From: an uncultured Hyphomonas sp. | Lineage (GTDB): Bacteria > Pseudomonadota > Alphaproteobacteria > Caulobacterales > Hyphomonadaceae | DNA: 64,000 nt | Direction of reading: 5' to 3' | Assembly: GCF_963678195.1 (NCBI RefSeq) | Contig: NZ_OY782759.1 | Coordinates: 186,001-250,000 of the forward strand | Shown: positions 52,211-61,800 of the stretch, in pieces | Position numbering within the stretch: the first letter of the stretch is position 1 | How the letters are laid out: each line of letters begins with the position of its first letter | Position numbers and translations under genes: made by a program | Notes under the pieces: generated by a model | Database searches by the model: none | Seen by the model: the letters and a program-made list of their open reading frames with translations, nothing else | What the model was told of the DNA's origin: nothing

Positions 52211-53245
52211 CTAACGGGCGGCTTCAGCAGCTCTCGCAAGATCATTCATCAGCATACGGACGACTGGGTCTGTACTACCGCCTGCCTGCTTGGCCTGGGC
52301 TTCAGCATCATAGATTCGCTCAAGCACGCGGGTGAGCCGGCGTACAGGCCATTTACTGAGCCGGGCCCGGTAGGCAGGCCATTCGCTCTGCCAGACCGGC
52401 GGGCGCAGTTTCATGTTGGGGCTGGCCTGTCCTTCTTCGATCCGGACATACGCATCCAGCATGCGGCGGACTTCAAACTGAAGCGAGCGCAGGACACTGA
52501 TCCCGGCTGTTCCGGCCATGGCCAGCTTGTCAAAAGCCGCGTTGGCGGCGGCGGGATGGCCATCGAGCGTGGCGGAGATTGCGGTCGACAAGGTCTGTTC
52601 GAATTCTGTCGCACACAGGGCGCGCACATCGGCTTCCGAAACAGCCCGGCCCAGCCCCATGGCATAGAGCGCCAGCTTTTCGATTTCCGCATTTGCCGCA
52701 AGCCGGTGACCGGGCAGGTCGCCCACGAACAGGCGCAGGGCATCCGGATCAATATCGACGCCGGATTCCTTCAGGGCCTGTTTAACGCGCTGTTCGATGT
52801 CGACGCTTTCATCGGCAAAGAACTGGAGGCAGGCGGTTCGTTTCGCAGCTTCCGCCGCGCCGCGCAGTTTGGACTTCTTCTGCAGGCTACCTGTTTCGAT
52901 CAGCAGGTGCGCGCTGAAACGCCCTTCGCTCTTGTCGCCCTCTTCGATGGCGTTGATCAGGAATTTCGCGATCTTGTCGCCGCTGGTCCGCACCCGAACC
53001 ACACGTGGATCGCCGAGCAGGGACACGGCCTCAAGCGCATCGAACAGCAGGGCCGGTTCCTTCCGGATGGCATCATCGTCCAGCAATGTGACATCGGCGT
53101 GCTTGGCTTTTCCGGCCCAGGCAGTGATCAGCAGCTGTCCATTGTCGCTGGCGAGACCTTCGTCTTCACCAAAGGCAAGCACGGCCCAGAACTTTGGATC
53201 GGGCTTGCGGGCAAACGACGCTGCTTTCTTGCCCTGTAGAAGCAT
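52211..53245 (-). CDS. holA: DNA polymerase III delta subunit
   Basis: Clamp-loader wrench that opens the sliding clamp. The 344-residue product starts QGKKAASFARKPDPKFWAVL. It contains GEDEGLASDNGQLLI, SLLGDPRVVRVRTSGDKI and LFVGDLPGHRLAANAEIEKLALY, characteristic of HolA domains I-II. Identification is based on these patterns and on synteny with lptE and leuS. Its ATG shares one base with the lptE stop (TGATG), so translation is coupled. Confidence 0.88.
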   Translation of the reverse strand: MLLQGKKAASFARKPDPKFWAVLAFGEDEGLASDNGQLLITAWAGKAKHADVTLLDDDAIRKEPALLFDALEAVSLLGDPRVVRVRTSGDKIAKFLINAIEEGDKSEGRFSAHLLIETGSLQKKSKLRGAAEAAKRTACLQFFADESVDIEQRVKQALKESGVDIDPDALRLFVGDLPGHRLAANAEIEKLALYAMGLGRAVSEADVRALCATEFEQTLSTAISATLDGHPAAANAAFDKLAMAGTAGISVLRSLQFEVRRMLDAYVRIEEGQASPNMKLRPPVWQSEWPAYRARLSKWPVRRLTRVLERIYDAEAQAKQAGGSTDPVVRMLMNDLARAAEAAR

Positions 53246-53718
53246 CAGTCTTGTGTCGCGAGCTGAAGCCGTAAATCATCGACGATCCGGCTGGCCAGTA
53301 CACGCATCACGCGATCGGATGCATTGGTCTGGGCGGATATGTCCCCATAGGGTGCGTTCGGCACGGAAAAGCTGGTTTCTGCATCGGACTTGCCTGCCAC
53401 ACTGATGTTTTCACCTCCCAGCGCATAGGTTGCCTCGGCCGTGTAGGATGAACGCGATGCCGCGCCATCCGGCTTGAACTGCAAGCGGACGAGCTTCTCC
53501 TTAAGCTTGACTTCGAGCACGGCAGACTCGTCGAGATTCGGGAGGCCTGCAGCAAGTTCCTGCTGAAGCGCGCGCCGCAGCTTGTAGCCCGCCCGGCCAG
53601 GAATTTCCTTCACCGTAATATTGCCTGCAGCAAAGGAAGCGCTGCCACCGGGTGCATAAACCGGCTGGAAGCCGCAGGCCGGCAGGACAAGAGCGAGCGC
53701 GATCAGGAAGCGTTTCAT
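53245..53718 (-). CDS. lptE: LPS assembly lipoprotein LptE
   Basis: A 157-residue outer-membrane lipoprotein (lipobox LVLPAC, then GFQPVYAPG) that plugs the LptD barrel and helps insert lipopolysaccharide. The G-F-x-P-x-Y after the cysteine is typical of LptE. The rest is a short alpha/beta domain with helix [18 protein letters not shown] and C-terminal [18 protein letters not shown]. leuS-lptE-holA is a conserved order; here all three are joined by 1-4 nt overlaps. Confidence 0.88.
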   Translation of the reverse strand: MKRFLIALALVLPACGFQPVYAPGGSASFAAGNITVKEIPGRAGYKLRRALQQELAAGLPNLDESAVLEVKLKEKLVRLQFKPDGAASRSSYTAEATYALGGENISVAGKSDAETSFSVPNAPYGDISAQTNASDRVMRVLASRIVDDLRLQLATQD

Positions 53719-56279
53719 ACCGCCACGATATTCACGATGCGGCCCGGCACGACAATGGTTTTCTTCACGGTCTTGCCTTCGATGAAGGAGACAACTTCCG
53801 GAAGGGCGTGCGCGACGGCTTGCACCGCCTCGTTGGATTCTCCCTTCGGCACCGTAATTTCACCCCGGCGTTTGCCATTGACCTGAACAGCCATCGTGAC
53901 CGCGTCGTCTTCGGTCAGCGCCTTGTCAGCGACCGGCCATGGCGCAGCAGACACAAAGCCTTCGCCGCCGATCCGTTCCCAGCACGCCTCAGCCAGGTGT
54001 GGCATGAACGGGGTCAGGCAGCGCGCCAGCATGGAGGCCCCTTCGAATCGGGCCCCGACAGCTTCGCTGCCGGATTCGGCCTTCTTCAGCACGCTCACCC
54101 ATTCATGAATGCTGGCAACAGCGGAATTGAAACGGAATTCCTCAATCGCCTTGTCGATGGCGACGACTGCTTTGTGGCTTGCCTTGCGAACCGTGAGGGA
54201 GACGGCATCTTCGGCCGGGCTCGCCTTTTCCAACTCACCCAGCGTGTCGAACAGGCTCCAGAGGCGTTGAGCAAAGCGACCTGCACCTTCAACACCGGCC
54301 TGGGTCCATTCCACATCCCGCTCAGGCGGGGAGTCAGACAGGACGAACCAGCGGGCAACGTCCGCACCGAACTCAGCGATGATCGCATCCGGGTCGACCG
54401 TGTTCTTCTTGGATTTCGACATTTTCTCGATCGGGCCGGGCGTGACGATGCCGCCGGTGGCCTTTTCGATCCAGGTGTCACCTTCCTGTTCGACTTCCGA
54501 TGGCTGCAGCCATTGTCCGGAAGCGGACTTGTAGGTCTCGTGCGTAACCATGCCCTGCGTGAACAGGCCAGCGAACGGCTCGCCGCTCGGCAGGTCCAGT
54601 TCGCCGATGTCACGCATCGCGCGCGAGAAGAAGCGGGAGTACAACAGGTGCAGCACGGCGTGCTCAATGCCGCCGACATATTGGTCAACCGGCAGCCAGT
54701 AGGCGCGTTCTTCCAGATCGTCCGCACTGGCGAAACGGGCATAGTACCAGGACGAGTCCACGAACGTGTCCAGCGTGTCGGTTTCACGCCGGGCCGCCTT
54801 CCCGCACTTCGGACAGTCGACATGTTTCCAGGACGGGTGCCGGTCCAGCGGATTGCCCGGCTGGTCGAAGGAGACATCGTCCGGCAGGCGCACCGGCAGG
54901 TCGCTTTCCGGCACCGGGACCACGCCGCAATTTTCACAGTGCACCACCGGAATGGGGCACCCCCAATAGCGCTGGCGGGAGACACCCCAGTCGCGCAGGC
55001 GGTAATTCACCGTGCCGGCGCCGAGGCCCATGCCTTCGATCCGTTCGATCGCCGTTCGCTTGGCATCTTCGATGCCGAGGCCGTCCAGAAAAGCTGAATT
55101 AAAGATGGAGCCGGGGCCGGTGTAAGCTTCTTCCTCAACCGTGAAGCTCGCCCGGTCAGCGCCCGGCGGCAGGACGACCGGCGTCACGCTCAGACCGAAC
55201 TTGCGGGCAAACTCGATGTCCCGCTGGTCATGCGCCGGGCAGCCGAAAATGGCGCCGGTGCCGTAGCCCATCAAAACGAAGTTCGCGACCCAGACAGGCA
55301 GGGTCTTTCCGTCCTCGAACGGGTGCTTGACCGTCAGCCCTGTATCGAAGCCCAGCTTCTCTGCCTTTTCGATGGCTTCCTCGCTGGTGCCGACCTGGGC
55401 ACATTTCCCGCGGAAGGCTTTCAGCTGTTCCGAGTTTTCGGCCAGCTGGATCGTCAGCGGGTGATCCGGGGACAAGGCAATGAAGCTTGCGCCGAACAGC
55501 GTGTCCGGCCGTGTCGTGAAAATCTCGATGCCGTCATCGAAATTGGCCGGTGCATCGCTATCCCATTCGAACCGCATCTGCAGGCCTTCAGACCGGCCGA
55601 TCCAGTTCGCCTGCATGGTGCGCACCTTTTCAGGCCAGCGCTCCAGCTTTTGCACTTCTTCCAGCAGATCTTCAGCATATTCGGTGATCTTGAAGAACCA
55701 CTGGGTCAGCTCGCGCTGCTCTACCAGGGCGCCCGAGCGCCAGCCGCGGCCGTCGATCACCTGCTCATTGGCCAGCACCGTGTTGTCGACCGGGTCCCAG
55801 TTCACCTTGGAGGCTTTCCTGTAGATCAGGTCTTTGTCGAGCATCTTCAGGAAAAGAGCCTGCTGCGCGCCGTAATATTCCGGATCGCAGGTCGCGAATT
55901 CCCGGCTCCAGTCCAGCGACAGGCCGAGCTTGGCAAACTGGGCCTTCATCGCGTCGATGTTCTGATAGGTCCATTTGCCAGGATGGACGTTTTTTTCCAT
56001 CGCAGCGTTCTCTGCCGGCATGCCGAACGCATCCCAGCCCATCGGGTGCAGCACGTTGTAGCCTTTGGCCCGCTTATGACGCGCAACAACGTCGCCCATC
56101 GCATAGTTGCGGACATGGCCCATATGCAGCCGGCCCGACGGATAGGGGAACATCTCCAGCACGTAGGCTTTCGGGGCGTCGCCCGCTTCCTTCGGGGATT
56201 TTGCCCTGAACAGGTCCGCCTTGGTCCAGGCTTCACGCCATTTCTGCTCCGCAGCTTGCGGATCGTACCGGGTGGCCAT
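53715..56279 (-). CDS. leuS: leucyl-tRNA synthetase
   Basis: Class Ia aminoacyl-tRNA synthetase. The 854-residue product has normal length: HIGH-type motif in [20 protein letters not shown], an editing domain (about 225-420; [20 protein letters not shown]), [11 protein letters not shown] and the KMSKS loop in [14 protein letters not shown], followed by the anticodon-binding domain. Its stop overlaps the lptE start by 4 nt. The DUF3576 lipoprotein gene lies 39 nt upstream on the same strand. Confidence 0.98.
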   Translation of the reverse strand: MATRYDPQAAEQKWREAWTKADLFRAKSPKEAGDAPKAYVLEMFPYPSGRLHMGHVRNYAMGDVVARHKRAKGYNVLHPMGWDAFGMPAENAAMEKNVHPGKWTYQNIDAMKAQFAKLGLSLDWSREFATCDPEYYGAQQALFLKMLDKDLIYRKASKVNWDPVDNTVLANEQVIDGRGWRSGALVEQRELTQWFFKITEYAEDLLEEVQKLERWPEKVRTMQANWIGRSEGLQMRFEWDSDAPANFDDGIEIFTTRPDTLFGASFIALSPDHPLTIQLAENSEQLKAFRGKCAQVGTSEEAIEKAEKLGFDTGLTVKHPFEDGKTLPVWVANFVLMGYGTGAIFGCPAHDQRDIEFARKFGLSVTPVVLPPGADRASFTVEEEAYTGPGSIFNSAFLDGLGIEDAKRTAIERIEGMGLGAGTVNYRLRDWGVSRQRYWGCPIPVVHCENCGVVPVPESDLPVRLPDDVSFDQPGNPLDRHPSWKHVDCPKCGKAARRETDTLDTFVDSSWYYARFASADDLEERAYWLPVDQYVGGIEHAVLHLLYSRFFSRAMRDIGELDLPSGEPFAGLFTQGMVTHETYKSASGQWLQPSEVEQEGDTWIEKATGGIVTPGPIEKMSKSKKNTVDPDAIIAEFGADVARWFVLSDSPPERDVEWTQAGVEGAGRFAQRLWSLFDTLGELEKASPAEDAVSLTVRKASHKAVVAIDKAIEEFRFNSAVASIHEWVSVLKKAESGSEAVGARFEGASMLARCLTPFMPHLAEACWERIGGEGFVSAAPWPVADKALTEDDAVTMAVQVNGKRRGEITVPKGESNEAVQAVAHALPEVVSFIEGKTVKKTIVVPGRIVNIVAV

Positions 56280-56318
56280 TGGCCTCTCCCCCTGATTTTT
56301 GTCTGATCAGACCGGCTT

Positions 56319-56747
56319 CTAGCCGAGTTGCGAGTTCTTCAGGTTCCGCGCGCGGTCAAGGATCGCGTTTTCAAGCTGGATCGCGGTTTCCGGATCAACC
56401 GGCGCATCGACCCAGGTGCCATCCTGATTCACTTGGCGGAACACGGCGACTTTGACACCGTCGGCACGTAGTCGCGTGTCGAGAATATAAACGGTCGCCT
56501 TGATGCGCTCGTTCTCGGATCCCGGGAAACTCTTCCAGTCATACACGATCAGGCCGCCGATCGGGTCGGTGCTCGAAACGGGCATATTGGTGAACGTATC
56601 GAGTGAGGCACGCCACAGATAGGGGTTTACCGTGCCGACATTCTTCGCGGTGACGAGAGCGTCTGCGTTGACGCGCTTGCTGCCACCCTGGCATCCGACC
56701 AGCGCAAACAGGGCAGCGGCTGCCGCGGAGAAGACATATTTGTTCAT
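56319..56747 (-). CDS. DUF3576 family lipoprotein
   Basis: A 142-residue lipoprotein (lipobox ALVGC) with mature part VGTVNPYLWRASLDTFTNMP, DPIGGLIVYDWKSFPGSENER and IKATVYILDTRLRADGVKVAVF. This matches the DUF3576 family, I believe a common alphaproteobacterial companion of leuS. Role unknown; envelope localisation and linkage to lptE hint at outer-membrane biogenesis, which is inference. ATG 56747 is preferred because it gives a normal signal peptide. Confidence 0.85.
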   Translation of the reverse strand: MNKYVFSAAAAALFALVGCQGGSKRVNADALVTAKNVGTVNPYLWRASLDTFTNMPVSSTDPIGGLIVYDWKSFPGSENERIKATVYILDTRLRADGVKVAVFRQVNQDGTWVDAPVDPETAIQLENAILDRARNLKNSQLG

Positions 56748-56851
56748 GAGGAGAGTTCCCGAGCGCAATACCTTGTTGACCGGCGTTTGTATAACAACAC
56801 GAGTCTGGGCTCGCCAGTGCTCATGTGTGCAGCGACCCTCGGGAGAAAAAG

Positions 56852-58018
56852 ATGAAACGCCAATTCCTTCTGGCCCTTGTCTCGGCTGCCGCCTGCCTGC
56901 CTGCCTTCGCGCAGGAAGACTGGGATGTCTGGGAGACAGACTGGGAAAAGGATGGCGCGCTCCTGTTTGCGCCCGGTGCAGAGGAAGCTGTGCTCTACCG
57001 GCTGGGTCTCGGCTTCGACACCAACCGGGTTCTGGACAATGGTCTGGTTCTGGGTGCGGCCGCCCGGCTGGATGCCGAACTGGATCATCCTGCGCGCGCG
57101 GGCTTTTCGGGCATCATTGCTGATCCGGCGCCGGGCGAAATGGCCGTCGCAGGGGCTTTCAGCGGGCTCGCCCGGTCTCCCGGTCTTGAAGACGACGGCG
57201 CGCGGGCCGTGCTGCAGACGGCCTACATTTATGTTGAAGGCGGATATGGTGAAGCCCGGCTCGGCCGGGACGAAGGCGTTGCCAAACGCTTCGCCCAGGG
57301 CGCACCATCGCTCTTTTCCAGCCTGTCCCTGCATGCGCCGCGCCTCGACCCGGACGGCGGAACCATTGTGCGGACCGATCACGACCTGACAGGCCCGGCG
57401 GCCAAAGTCTCTTTTGCCACGCCGCGGATCGTCGGCTTCAAGGGTGGCGCCTCCTATACGCCGGAAGCCGATGTGCGCGGGCTGGACCGCGATCCGGTGC
57501 GGATCCTGCCGGGAACCGCCGCCACCGTGCTGACCAATGCCGCAGAAGCCAGCGTCAGCTTCAATCACCGTTTCCGGGAAAGTGGTGTGCGGGTGCGTGC
57601 CTCCATGGGCTGGAGCCGCGCGGATGTCGATGCCGCCCCGACAGCGCCGGCTCCCTACAACACGGTTGAAACCTGGTCATTCGGCGCGAGCACAGAGTGG
57701 AAAGACACGGTTATCGGAGCCAGCTGGCAGAGCAGCGACAACGGCCTGGATGGCCTGTCAGGCGACTATACGGCCTGGACTGCCGGACTGACCCATACGG
57801 CGTTCGGGCTCGACTGGGGCGTTGAATATGGCGAGGCAAGCGATGATGCGGCTGGCGTAGAAGGTGAATCGTGGCGGGCCGGAGTCGCCCGCTCGGTGGC
57901 GGACGCTGCCCGCATAGCGGTCGGATACCGGTCCGATCAGCTGGATTTCGGGGCATATGCCCAATCGCGTCGCCTGGGAGGCGAGGGCATTGTGATAGAA
58001 ATCACACTATCGCATTAG
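56852..58018 (+). CDS. porin
   Basis: A 388-residue outer-membrane beta-barrel protein. Signal peptide residues 1-20 (LVSAAACLPAFAQ). The mature part has the alternating strand/turn pattern of Gram-negative general porins: ARLDAELDHPARAGFSGI, QTAYIYVEGGYGEARLGRDEG, AKVSFATPRIVGFKGGASYTPE, and a last strand EGIVIEITLSH (terminal aromatic replaced by His). ATG 56852 is preceded by GGGAG. No regulator adjoins it. Confidence 0.85.
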   Translation: MKRQFLLALVSAAACLPAFAQEDWDVWETDWEKDGALLFAPGAEEAVLYRLGLGFDTNRVLDNGLVLGAAARLDAELDHPARAGFSGIIADPAPGEMAVAGAFSGLARSPGLEDDGARAVLQTAYIYVEGGYGEARLGRDEGVAKRFAQGAPSLFSSLSLHAPRLDPDGGTIVRTDHDLTGPAAKVSFATPRIVGFKGGASYTPEADVRGLDRDPVRILPGTAATVLTNAAEASVSFNHRFRESGVRVRASMGWSRADVDAAPTAPAPYNTVETWSFGASTEWKDTVIGASWQSSDNGLDGLSGDYTAWTAGLTHTAFGLDWGVEYGEASDDAAGVEGESWRAGVARSVADAARIAVGYRSDQLDFGAYAQSRRLGGEGIVIEITLSH

Positions 58019-58039
58019 TTTATCAGGGCTGTCCGATAA

Positions 58040-58054
58040 TTAATCTTCTGTTTA
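58040..58054 (+). promoter_or_regulatory. CtrA-like half-degenerate box
   Basis: TTAA-TCTTCTG-TTTA matches TTAA-N7-TTAA at seven of eight fixed positions and lies 43 nt upstream of the NtrZ-like gene start. A single mismatch site may occur by chance; weak evidence. Confidence 0.3.
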
Positions 58055-58096
58055 GGAGATGGCGCCCCTAATATCGGCAGGGAAGAGGTGTAACTT

Positions 58097-58555
58097 ATGC
58101 GGCTTGGGCTTCTGCTCACTTGTGCAATCTCCGCGACGGTGCTGGCGCTGCCAGCAGCCGCGCAGGAAGATTCGCGCGTGCCGTCGGTCACCGTCGAAGC
58201 CCCTCAGCTTTCCGAAACTCAGGCAGGCAAGGTCGACTGGTATCGCCAGTTTGCCGTTTCCAAACCGATCGAAGCGCGTCCTGTCTGGCAGGCTGAACCT
58301 TCTGAAGATGTCTCTATGCAATTCTCCGGCAGTGATCGCTGGGAATTCCGGATCGACAAATTGTCCCGCCCGTCGGCCAATATCTCGCCGCTTCCGCGTC
58401 AGGAAATGCAGGCCGGGGCCACCTTCAAGATCACGCCGCGTTTCTCCGTCGGCGGTGAAGTCAGCGTTGGTGCTGACGATCTGAATGCCGTTTCGACCTG
58501 GGAAGACCGCAACGTCGAGACCGGTGTCCGGCTGAAGTCTGCCTTCAAGTTCTAA
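58097..58555 (+). CDS. NtrZ-like periplasmic protein
   Basis: A 152-residue exported protein (signal peptide 1-22, ALPAAAQ) with a beta-rich mature part: SMQFSGSDRWEFRIDKLSR, QEMQAGATFKITPRFSVGG, EVSVGADD and a closing strand VRLKSAFKF. The 'AGA-F-I-TPR-VGG' pattern is like the NtrZ family, whose Caulobacter member is a periplasmic inhibitor of the NtrY kinase. No ntrXY genes are in this window, so the role is inferred from family resemblance only. It converges with the ThiE-like gene. Confidence 0.6.
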   Translation: MRLGLLLTCAISATVLALPAAAQEDSRVPSVTVEAPQLSETQAGKVDWYRQFAVSKPIEARPVWQAEPSEDVSMQFSGSDRWEFRIDKLSRPSANISPLPRQEMQAGATFKITPRFSVGGEVSVGADDLNAVSTWEDRNVETGVRLKSAFKF

Positions 58556-59187
58556 GGTTGCGACCCGGGGCCGAACACGGCCTCTATTCCTTCGATTGCT
58601 GCAATACCTGCAACAGGTGCGACCTGCTCTGCCGTGTCGGCGTTCAGGCCACCGAGCGCGTAGACCGGCAGCGATGATGCGCGCGCCAGATTGCGGAACC
58701 GGATTGGGCCGAGCGGCTTGCGGGCGCTTGGGCTGGCGGAGGGAAAAGCGGTCGAGAGAAGCGCTGCGTCGACACCTGCATTCTGTAGTAACCGCAACTG
58801 ATCCGGCGTGTGCGCGCTGCTCGTCATCAGGGCAAACCGGCGCCGCCAACGCCTCGCCCTCGCCCGCTCCGCAAACGGCCAGTGGACCCCATCTGCGCCG
58901 GTTGTCATGGCGAGTTCAGGGTCGTTCGCGATCAGGAAGGCCACGTGCCGTTTGCGGCAGACATCAGCCAGACTTGCGGCGACTATATCGTGCTTCGGCT
59001 GACCATAATGGCGATAGATCAGACCATGGCATGACGATAAACGACTTGCCGTGACCACCGGGTCGGGCGTCCGAGCCGGATCTGTCAGATAGAAAATCGG
59101 TGGCAGGAAACCCGGCAGGTGCCGGCCCGCGATACGTGCGGCGGTCTGGAGCTTGCGTTCAGCGCGGTTTCGGTCTTCCTGCATCAT
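58552..59187 (-). CDS. thiamine phosphate synthase-like protein (ThiE family)
   Basis: A 211-residue TIM-barrel protein with PPIFYLTDPARTPDPV at the start, HVAFLIANDPELAMTTGADGVHWP (typical ThiE/TenI strand) and SLPVYALGGLNADTAEQV (phosphate-binding G-G). The pyrophosphate-binding sequence of true ThiE (GxSxH) is changed to MTSSAHTPD, so activity as a thiamine phosphate synthase is uncertain; TenI-like or degenerate function is possible. Start at 59187 or 59184 lies 4-7 nt from the divergent yggS start. Confidence 0.75.
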   Translation of the reverse strand: MMQEDRNRAERKLQTAARIAGRHLPGFLPPIFYLTDPARTPDPVVTASRLSSCHGLIYRHYGQPKHDIVAASLADVCRKRHVAFLIANDPELAMTTGADGVHWPFAERARARRWRRRFALMTSSAHTPDQLRLLQNAGVDAALLSTAFPSASPSARKPLGPIRFRNLARASSLPVYALGGLNADTAEQVAPVAGIAAIEGIEAVFGPGSQP

Positions 59188-59191
59188 CGTG

Positions 59192-59857
59192 ATGACTGAT
59201 ACCGACACGCTCTCCATTGCCAAGCGCCGCGACGCGGTGCTGGCCGAACTTTCCGATGCGGCCTCCCCGCCGCCGCAGCTGGTCGCGGTGACCAAGACCC
59301 AGCCGGATGAGGCCATTGAGGAGATTTTGGCGACCGGCCAGCGCGTCTTCGGCGAGAACAGGGTTCAGGAGGCCGAGGCCCGCTGGGCCGGGCGGCGTGC
59401 CGCCTATCCTGACCTGGAACTGCACCTGATCGGGCCGCTGCAGACCAACAAGGCAGAGATCGCCGTACGCCTGTTCGACATGATCGAAACGCTGGACCGG
59501 CCGAAGCTCGCCGATGCCCTGGCCAAGGCGATGGAAAAAGTGGGCCGCGCCCTGCCCGTCCTGATCCAGGTGAACACGGGTGAAGAGCCGCAAAAGGCCG
59601 GCGTGATTCCGTCCGAACTGAAGCCGTTGCTACAGTATGCACGTGAGAAAGGTCTCGATGTGCAGGGCCTGATGTGCATTCCGCCGGTGGATGAACCGGC
59701 CGGGCCGCACTTCGCCCTGCTTGCAAAACTGGCGAAGGAAGCAGGCCTGCCGGTCCTCTCCATGGGCATGAGTTCGGACTATGTGACGGCCGCCCGGTTC
59801 GGCTCCACGCATGTTCGTGTGGGCTCCGCCCTGTTCGGACCGCGAGATTATCCCTGA
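59192..59857 (+). CDS. YggS family PLP-binding protein (PLPHP)
   Basis: A 221-residue pyridoxal phosphate homeostasis protein. PLP lysine lies in LVAVTKTQPDEAIEEIL. Other family motifs: VFGENRVQEAEARWAG, LHLIGPLQTNKAEIAVRLFD, VLIQVNTGEEPQKAGV, GLMCIPP and the phosphate-binding SMGMSSDYVTAARFGSTHVRVG. It has no enzyme activity but buffers PLP in the cytosol. It begins 5 nt from the oppositely oriented ThiE-like gene and converges with the L,D-transpeptidase gene, with one base between stop codons. Confidence 0.95.
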   Translation: MTDTDTLSIAKRRDAVLAELSDAASPPPQLVAVTKTQPDEAIEEILATGQRVFGENRVQEAEARWAGRRAAYPDLELHLIGPLQTNKAEIAVRLFDMIETLDRPKLADALAKAMEKVGRALPVLIQVNTGEEPQKAGVIPSELKPLLQYAREKGLDVQGLMCIPPVDEPAGPHFALLAKLAKEAGLPVLSMGMSSDYVTAARFGSTHVRVGSALFGPRDYP

Positions 59858-59858
59858 T

Positions 59859-60368
59859 TCAGAGCCGGATCTCGACCTCTGATCCGCGCGCTGAGAGGCG
59901 CAGGATTTCCAGCATGTCTTCCAGCGTCACCGCCACGCAGCCAGCGGTTGGCCCCCAGTCCGGCCGGGCAAGGTGCAGGAAGATCGCGCTGCCCAGCGGC
60001 GGCACCGGCGGATCGTCATTGTAGCCGAGCTCGACGATCACATCGTAGACATGGTCTTCCAGCCAGAGCTTCTCATGGCTGGCGGCATAGGGAAGTTTGA
60101 CCCAGCGATTGTAGAGCGGGTCTTCCGGTGCATCGCACCAGCCATCCTCCGGGGTCAGCGCGATCAGCGGCAACAGGGTCTTCGGTGCCTCTAGCCTGTC
60201 CGGCCGGTAGAAGACACGGCGCATGGGCCAAGTGCCGGCCGGTGAGAAACCGTCGCCTTCGCGTTTTTCGTCACCCGCAATGACACCGCTGCGCCCGACG
60301 CTGCAGCGAGTTTCCCGGCCTGCCAGAAGAAAGCGGCCGTCGGCGTGGGCAATGAAATCAGCGCTCAT
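59859..60368 (-). CDS. L,D-transpeptidase (YkuD) family protein
   Basis: A 169-residue compact YkuD domain. Conserved residues: [20 protein letters not shown] near the start, [15 protein letters not shown], and the catalytic region [21 protein letters not shown] with His, Cys and the usual serine/threonine-His-Gly-Cys box reduced to T-A-G-C. No signal peptide is evident, which is unusual for an enzyme that should act on periplasmic peptidoglycan. It may use a leader I cannot see or act on another substrate. Confidence 0.85.
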   Translation of the reverse strand: MSADFIAHADGRFLLAGRETRCSVGRSGVIAGDEKREGDGFSPAGTWPMRRVFYRPDRLEAPKTLLPLIALTPEDGWCDAPEDPLYNRWVKLPYAASHEKLWLEDHVYDVIVELGYNDDPPVPPLGSAIFLHLARPDWGPTAGCVAVTLEDMLEILRLSARGSEVEIRL

Positions 60369-60552
60369 GAAGGCGTCCTGTCATATCGGGGGACCATGTC
60401 TTGCTCCCGGTGAGTTTGAACAGGTGGCGTGCAAAGTGACAAGCAGCGCATGCCGCAGAGTGCGGCGGCTGTTGATTGTGCTGCGTGTCGTGGCAATGCT
60501 GGCCTGTGTTGATATGCGATCGCATCATCATGATGCCAGGAGTTGCCCCGAC

Positions 60553-60969
60553 ATGACGATTTCCCCCTTCCATCTCGCCTTCCCGGTTCATGATCTTGCA
60601 GCCGCGCGTGATTTCTATGGAAGTCTGCTGGGCTGCCCGGAAGGGCGCAGCTCTGATGAATGGGTCGATTTCGATTTCCTCGGCCACCAGATCGTTGCGC
60701 ATCTTGCGCCGGGAGAATGCGCCGGCCCGAAAACCAATGCGGTCGATGGCAAGAATGTCCCCGTCCGTCATTTCGGCATCGTCCTCTCGATGGACGACTG
60801 GCAGGCCATGGCCGACAGGCTGCAGGGCAAAGTCGATTTCCTGATCGAGCCCTATATCCGCTTCAGGGGAGAGCCGGGCGAGCAGGCGACCATGTTCTTC
60901 ACCGATCCATCGGGCAATGCCATCGAGATCAAGGCCTTTGCCGACATGTCCCGGCTCTTCGCCAAATAA
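60553..60969 (+). CDS. VOC family dioxygenase-like protein
   Basis: A 138-residue single VOC module: [54 protein letters not shown], and [15 protein letters not shown] with the terminal metal-ligand Glu. It matches small glyoxalase/bleomycin-resistance/dioxygenase proteins of unknown substrate. Start at ATG 60553; the long upstream open frame is not protein-like. No partner genes are obvious. Confidence 0.85.
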   Translation: MTISPFHLAFPVHDLAAARDFYGSLLGCPEGRSSDEWVDFDFLGHQIVAHLAPGECAGPKTNAVDGKNVPVRHFGIVLSMDDWQAMADRLQGKVDFLIEPYIRFRGEPGEQATMFFTDPSGNAIEIKAFADMSRLFAK

Positions 60970-61113
60970 GCGAACCCGCACGGCCCGTTTCAGTCATCGG
61001 GCGGTTTCGCTCACGGCAACCTCCCGCTCTTGTGAACAAGCGTGCGTTACATTCATATGGCATCGTGAAGCGATATGAATAAATGCAGCACTCACTTTAC
61101 ACAGGAGAGTCGC

Positions 61114-61800
61114 ATGGCGGCCAAGAAAACGGTCCTTCTGGTGGACGATGACGAAGACCTTCGCGAGGCGCTCGCGGAGCAATTCGAGCTGCACGACAGT
61201 TTCGAAACGATCCAGGCCGCCAATGCGAATGAAGGCATCGACGCGGCCACGACGCAGCGCATCGACCTCGTCCTGCTGGATGTCGACATGCCGGACATGG
61301 ACGGACGCGAAGCCTGCAAGATCATGCGGCAGAAAGGCGTGCGCGCCCCGGTGATCATGCTGACCGGGCAGGACGGCGATGCCGATACGATCCTGGGCCT
61401 CGAATCCGGCGCCAATGACTATGTCACCAAGCCGTTCAAATTCTCCGTGTTGCTTGCCCGTGTCCGCGCGCATCTGCGCAGTTTCGAACAGTCCGAGGAC
61501 GCCACATTCAAGGTCGGCCCTTACGAGTTCCGCCCGGCGATGAAATTGCTGGTGACAGAGGACGACAAGAAGATCCGTCTGACGGAGAAGGAAACCAACA
61601 TCCTGAAATATCTCTATCGCGCAGGCGGCAAGCCGGTGGCGCGCGATGAGCTGCTGGCGGAAGTCTGGGGCTACAATGCCGCTGTCACCACGCACACGCT
61701 GGAGACGCATATCTACCGCCTGCGCCAGAAGGTGGAGCCGGACCCGGCCCATGCGCGCCTGCTGCTGACCGATGCGGGCGGTTACCGCCTGCAGCCGTGA
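61114..61800 (+). CDS. cenR: OmpR family response regulator, CenR homologue
   Basis: A 228-residue response regulator: receiver domain with KTVLLVDDDEDLREALAEQF, phospho-acceptor Asp in LVLLDVDMPDMDG, and Lys in NDYVTKPFKF, then a winged-helix domain (RLTEKETNILKYLYRAGGKP, VWGYNAAVTTHTLETHIYRL). It closely resembles the alphaproteobacterial CenR, essential in Caulobacter for cell-envelope integrity; lolA and xth neighbours agree with my recollection of that region. The CenK kinase is not here. ATG 61114 follows AGGAGAG. Confidence 0.8.
   Translation: MAAKKTVLLVDDDEDLREALAEQFELHDSFETIQAANANEGIDAATTQRIDLVLLDVDMPDMDGREACKIMRQKGVRAPVIMLTGQDGDADTILGLESGANDYVTKPFKFSVLLARVRAHLRSFEQSEDATFKVGPYEFRPAMKLLVTEDDKKIRLTEKETNILKYLYRAGGKPVARDELLAEVWGYNAAVTTHTLETHIYRLRQKVEPDPAHARLLLTDAGGYRLQP

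Noticed and set aside
53652..55097. Plus-strand open frame of 481 codons opposite leuS
   Set aside because: Antisense to conserved leuS sequence with shadow-frame composition; no recognisable motif or ribosome-binding site.
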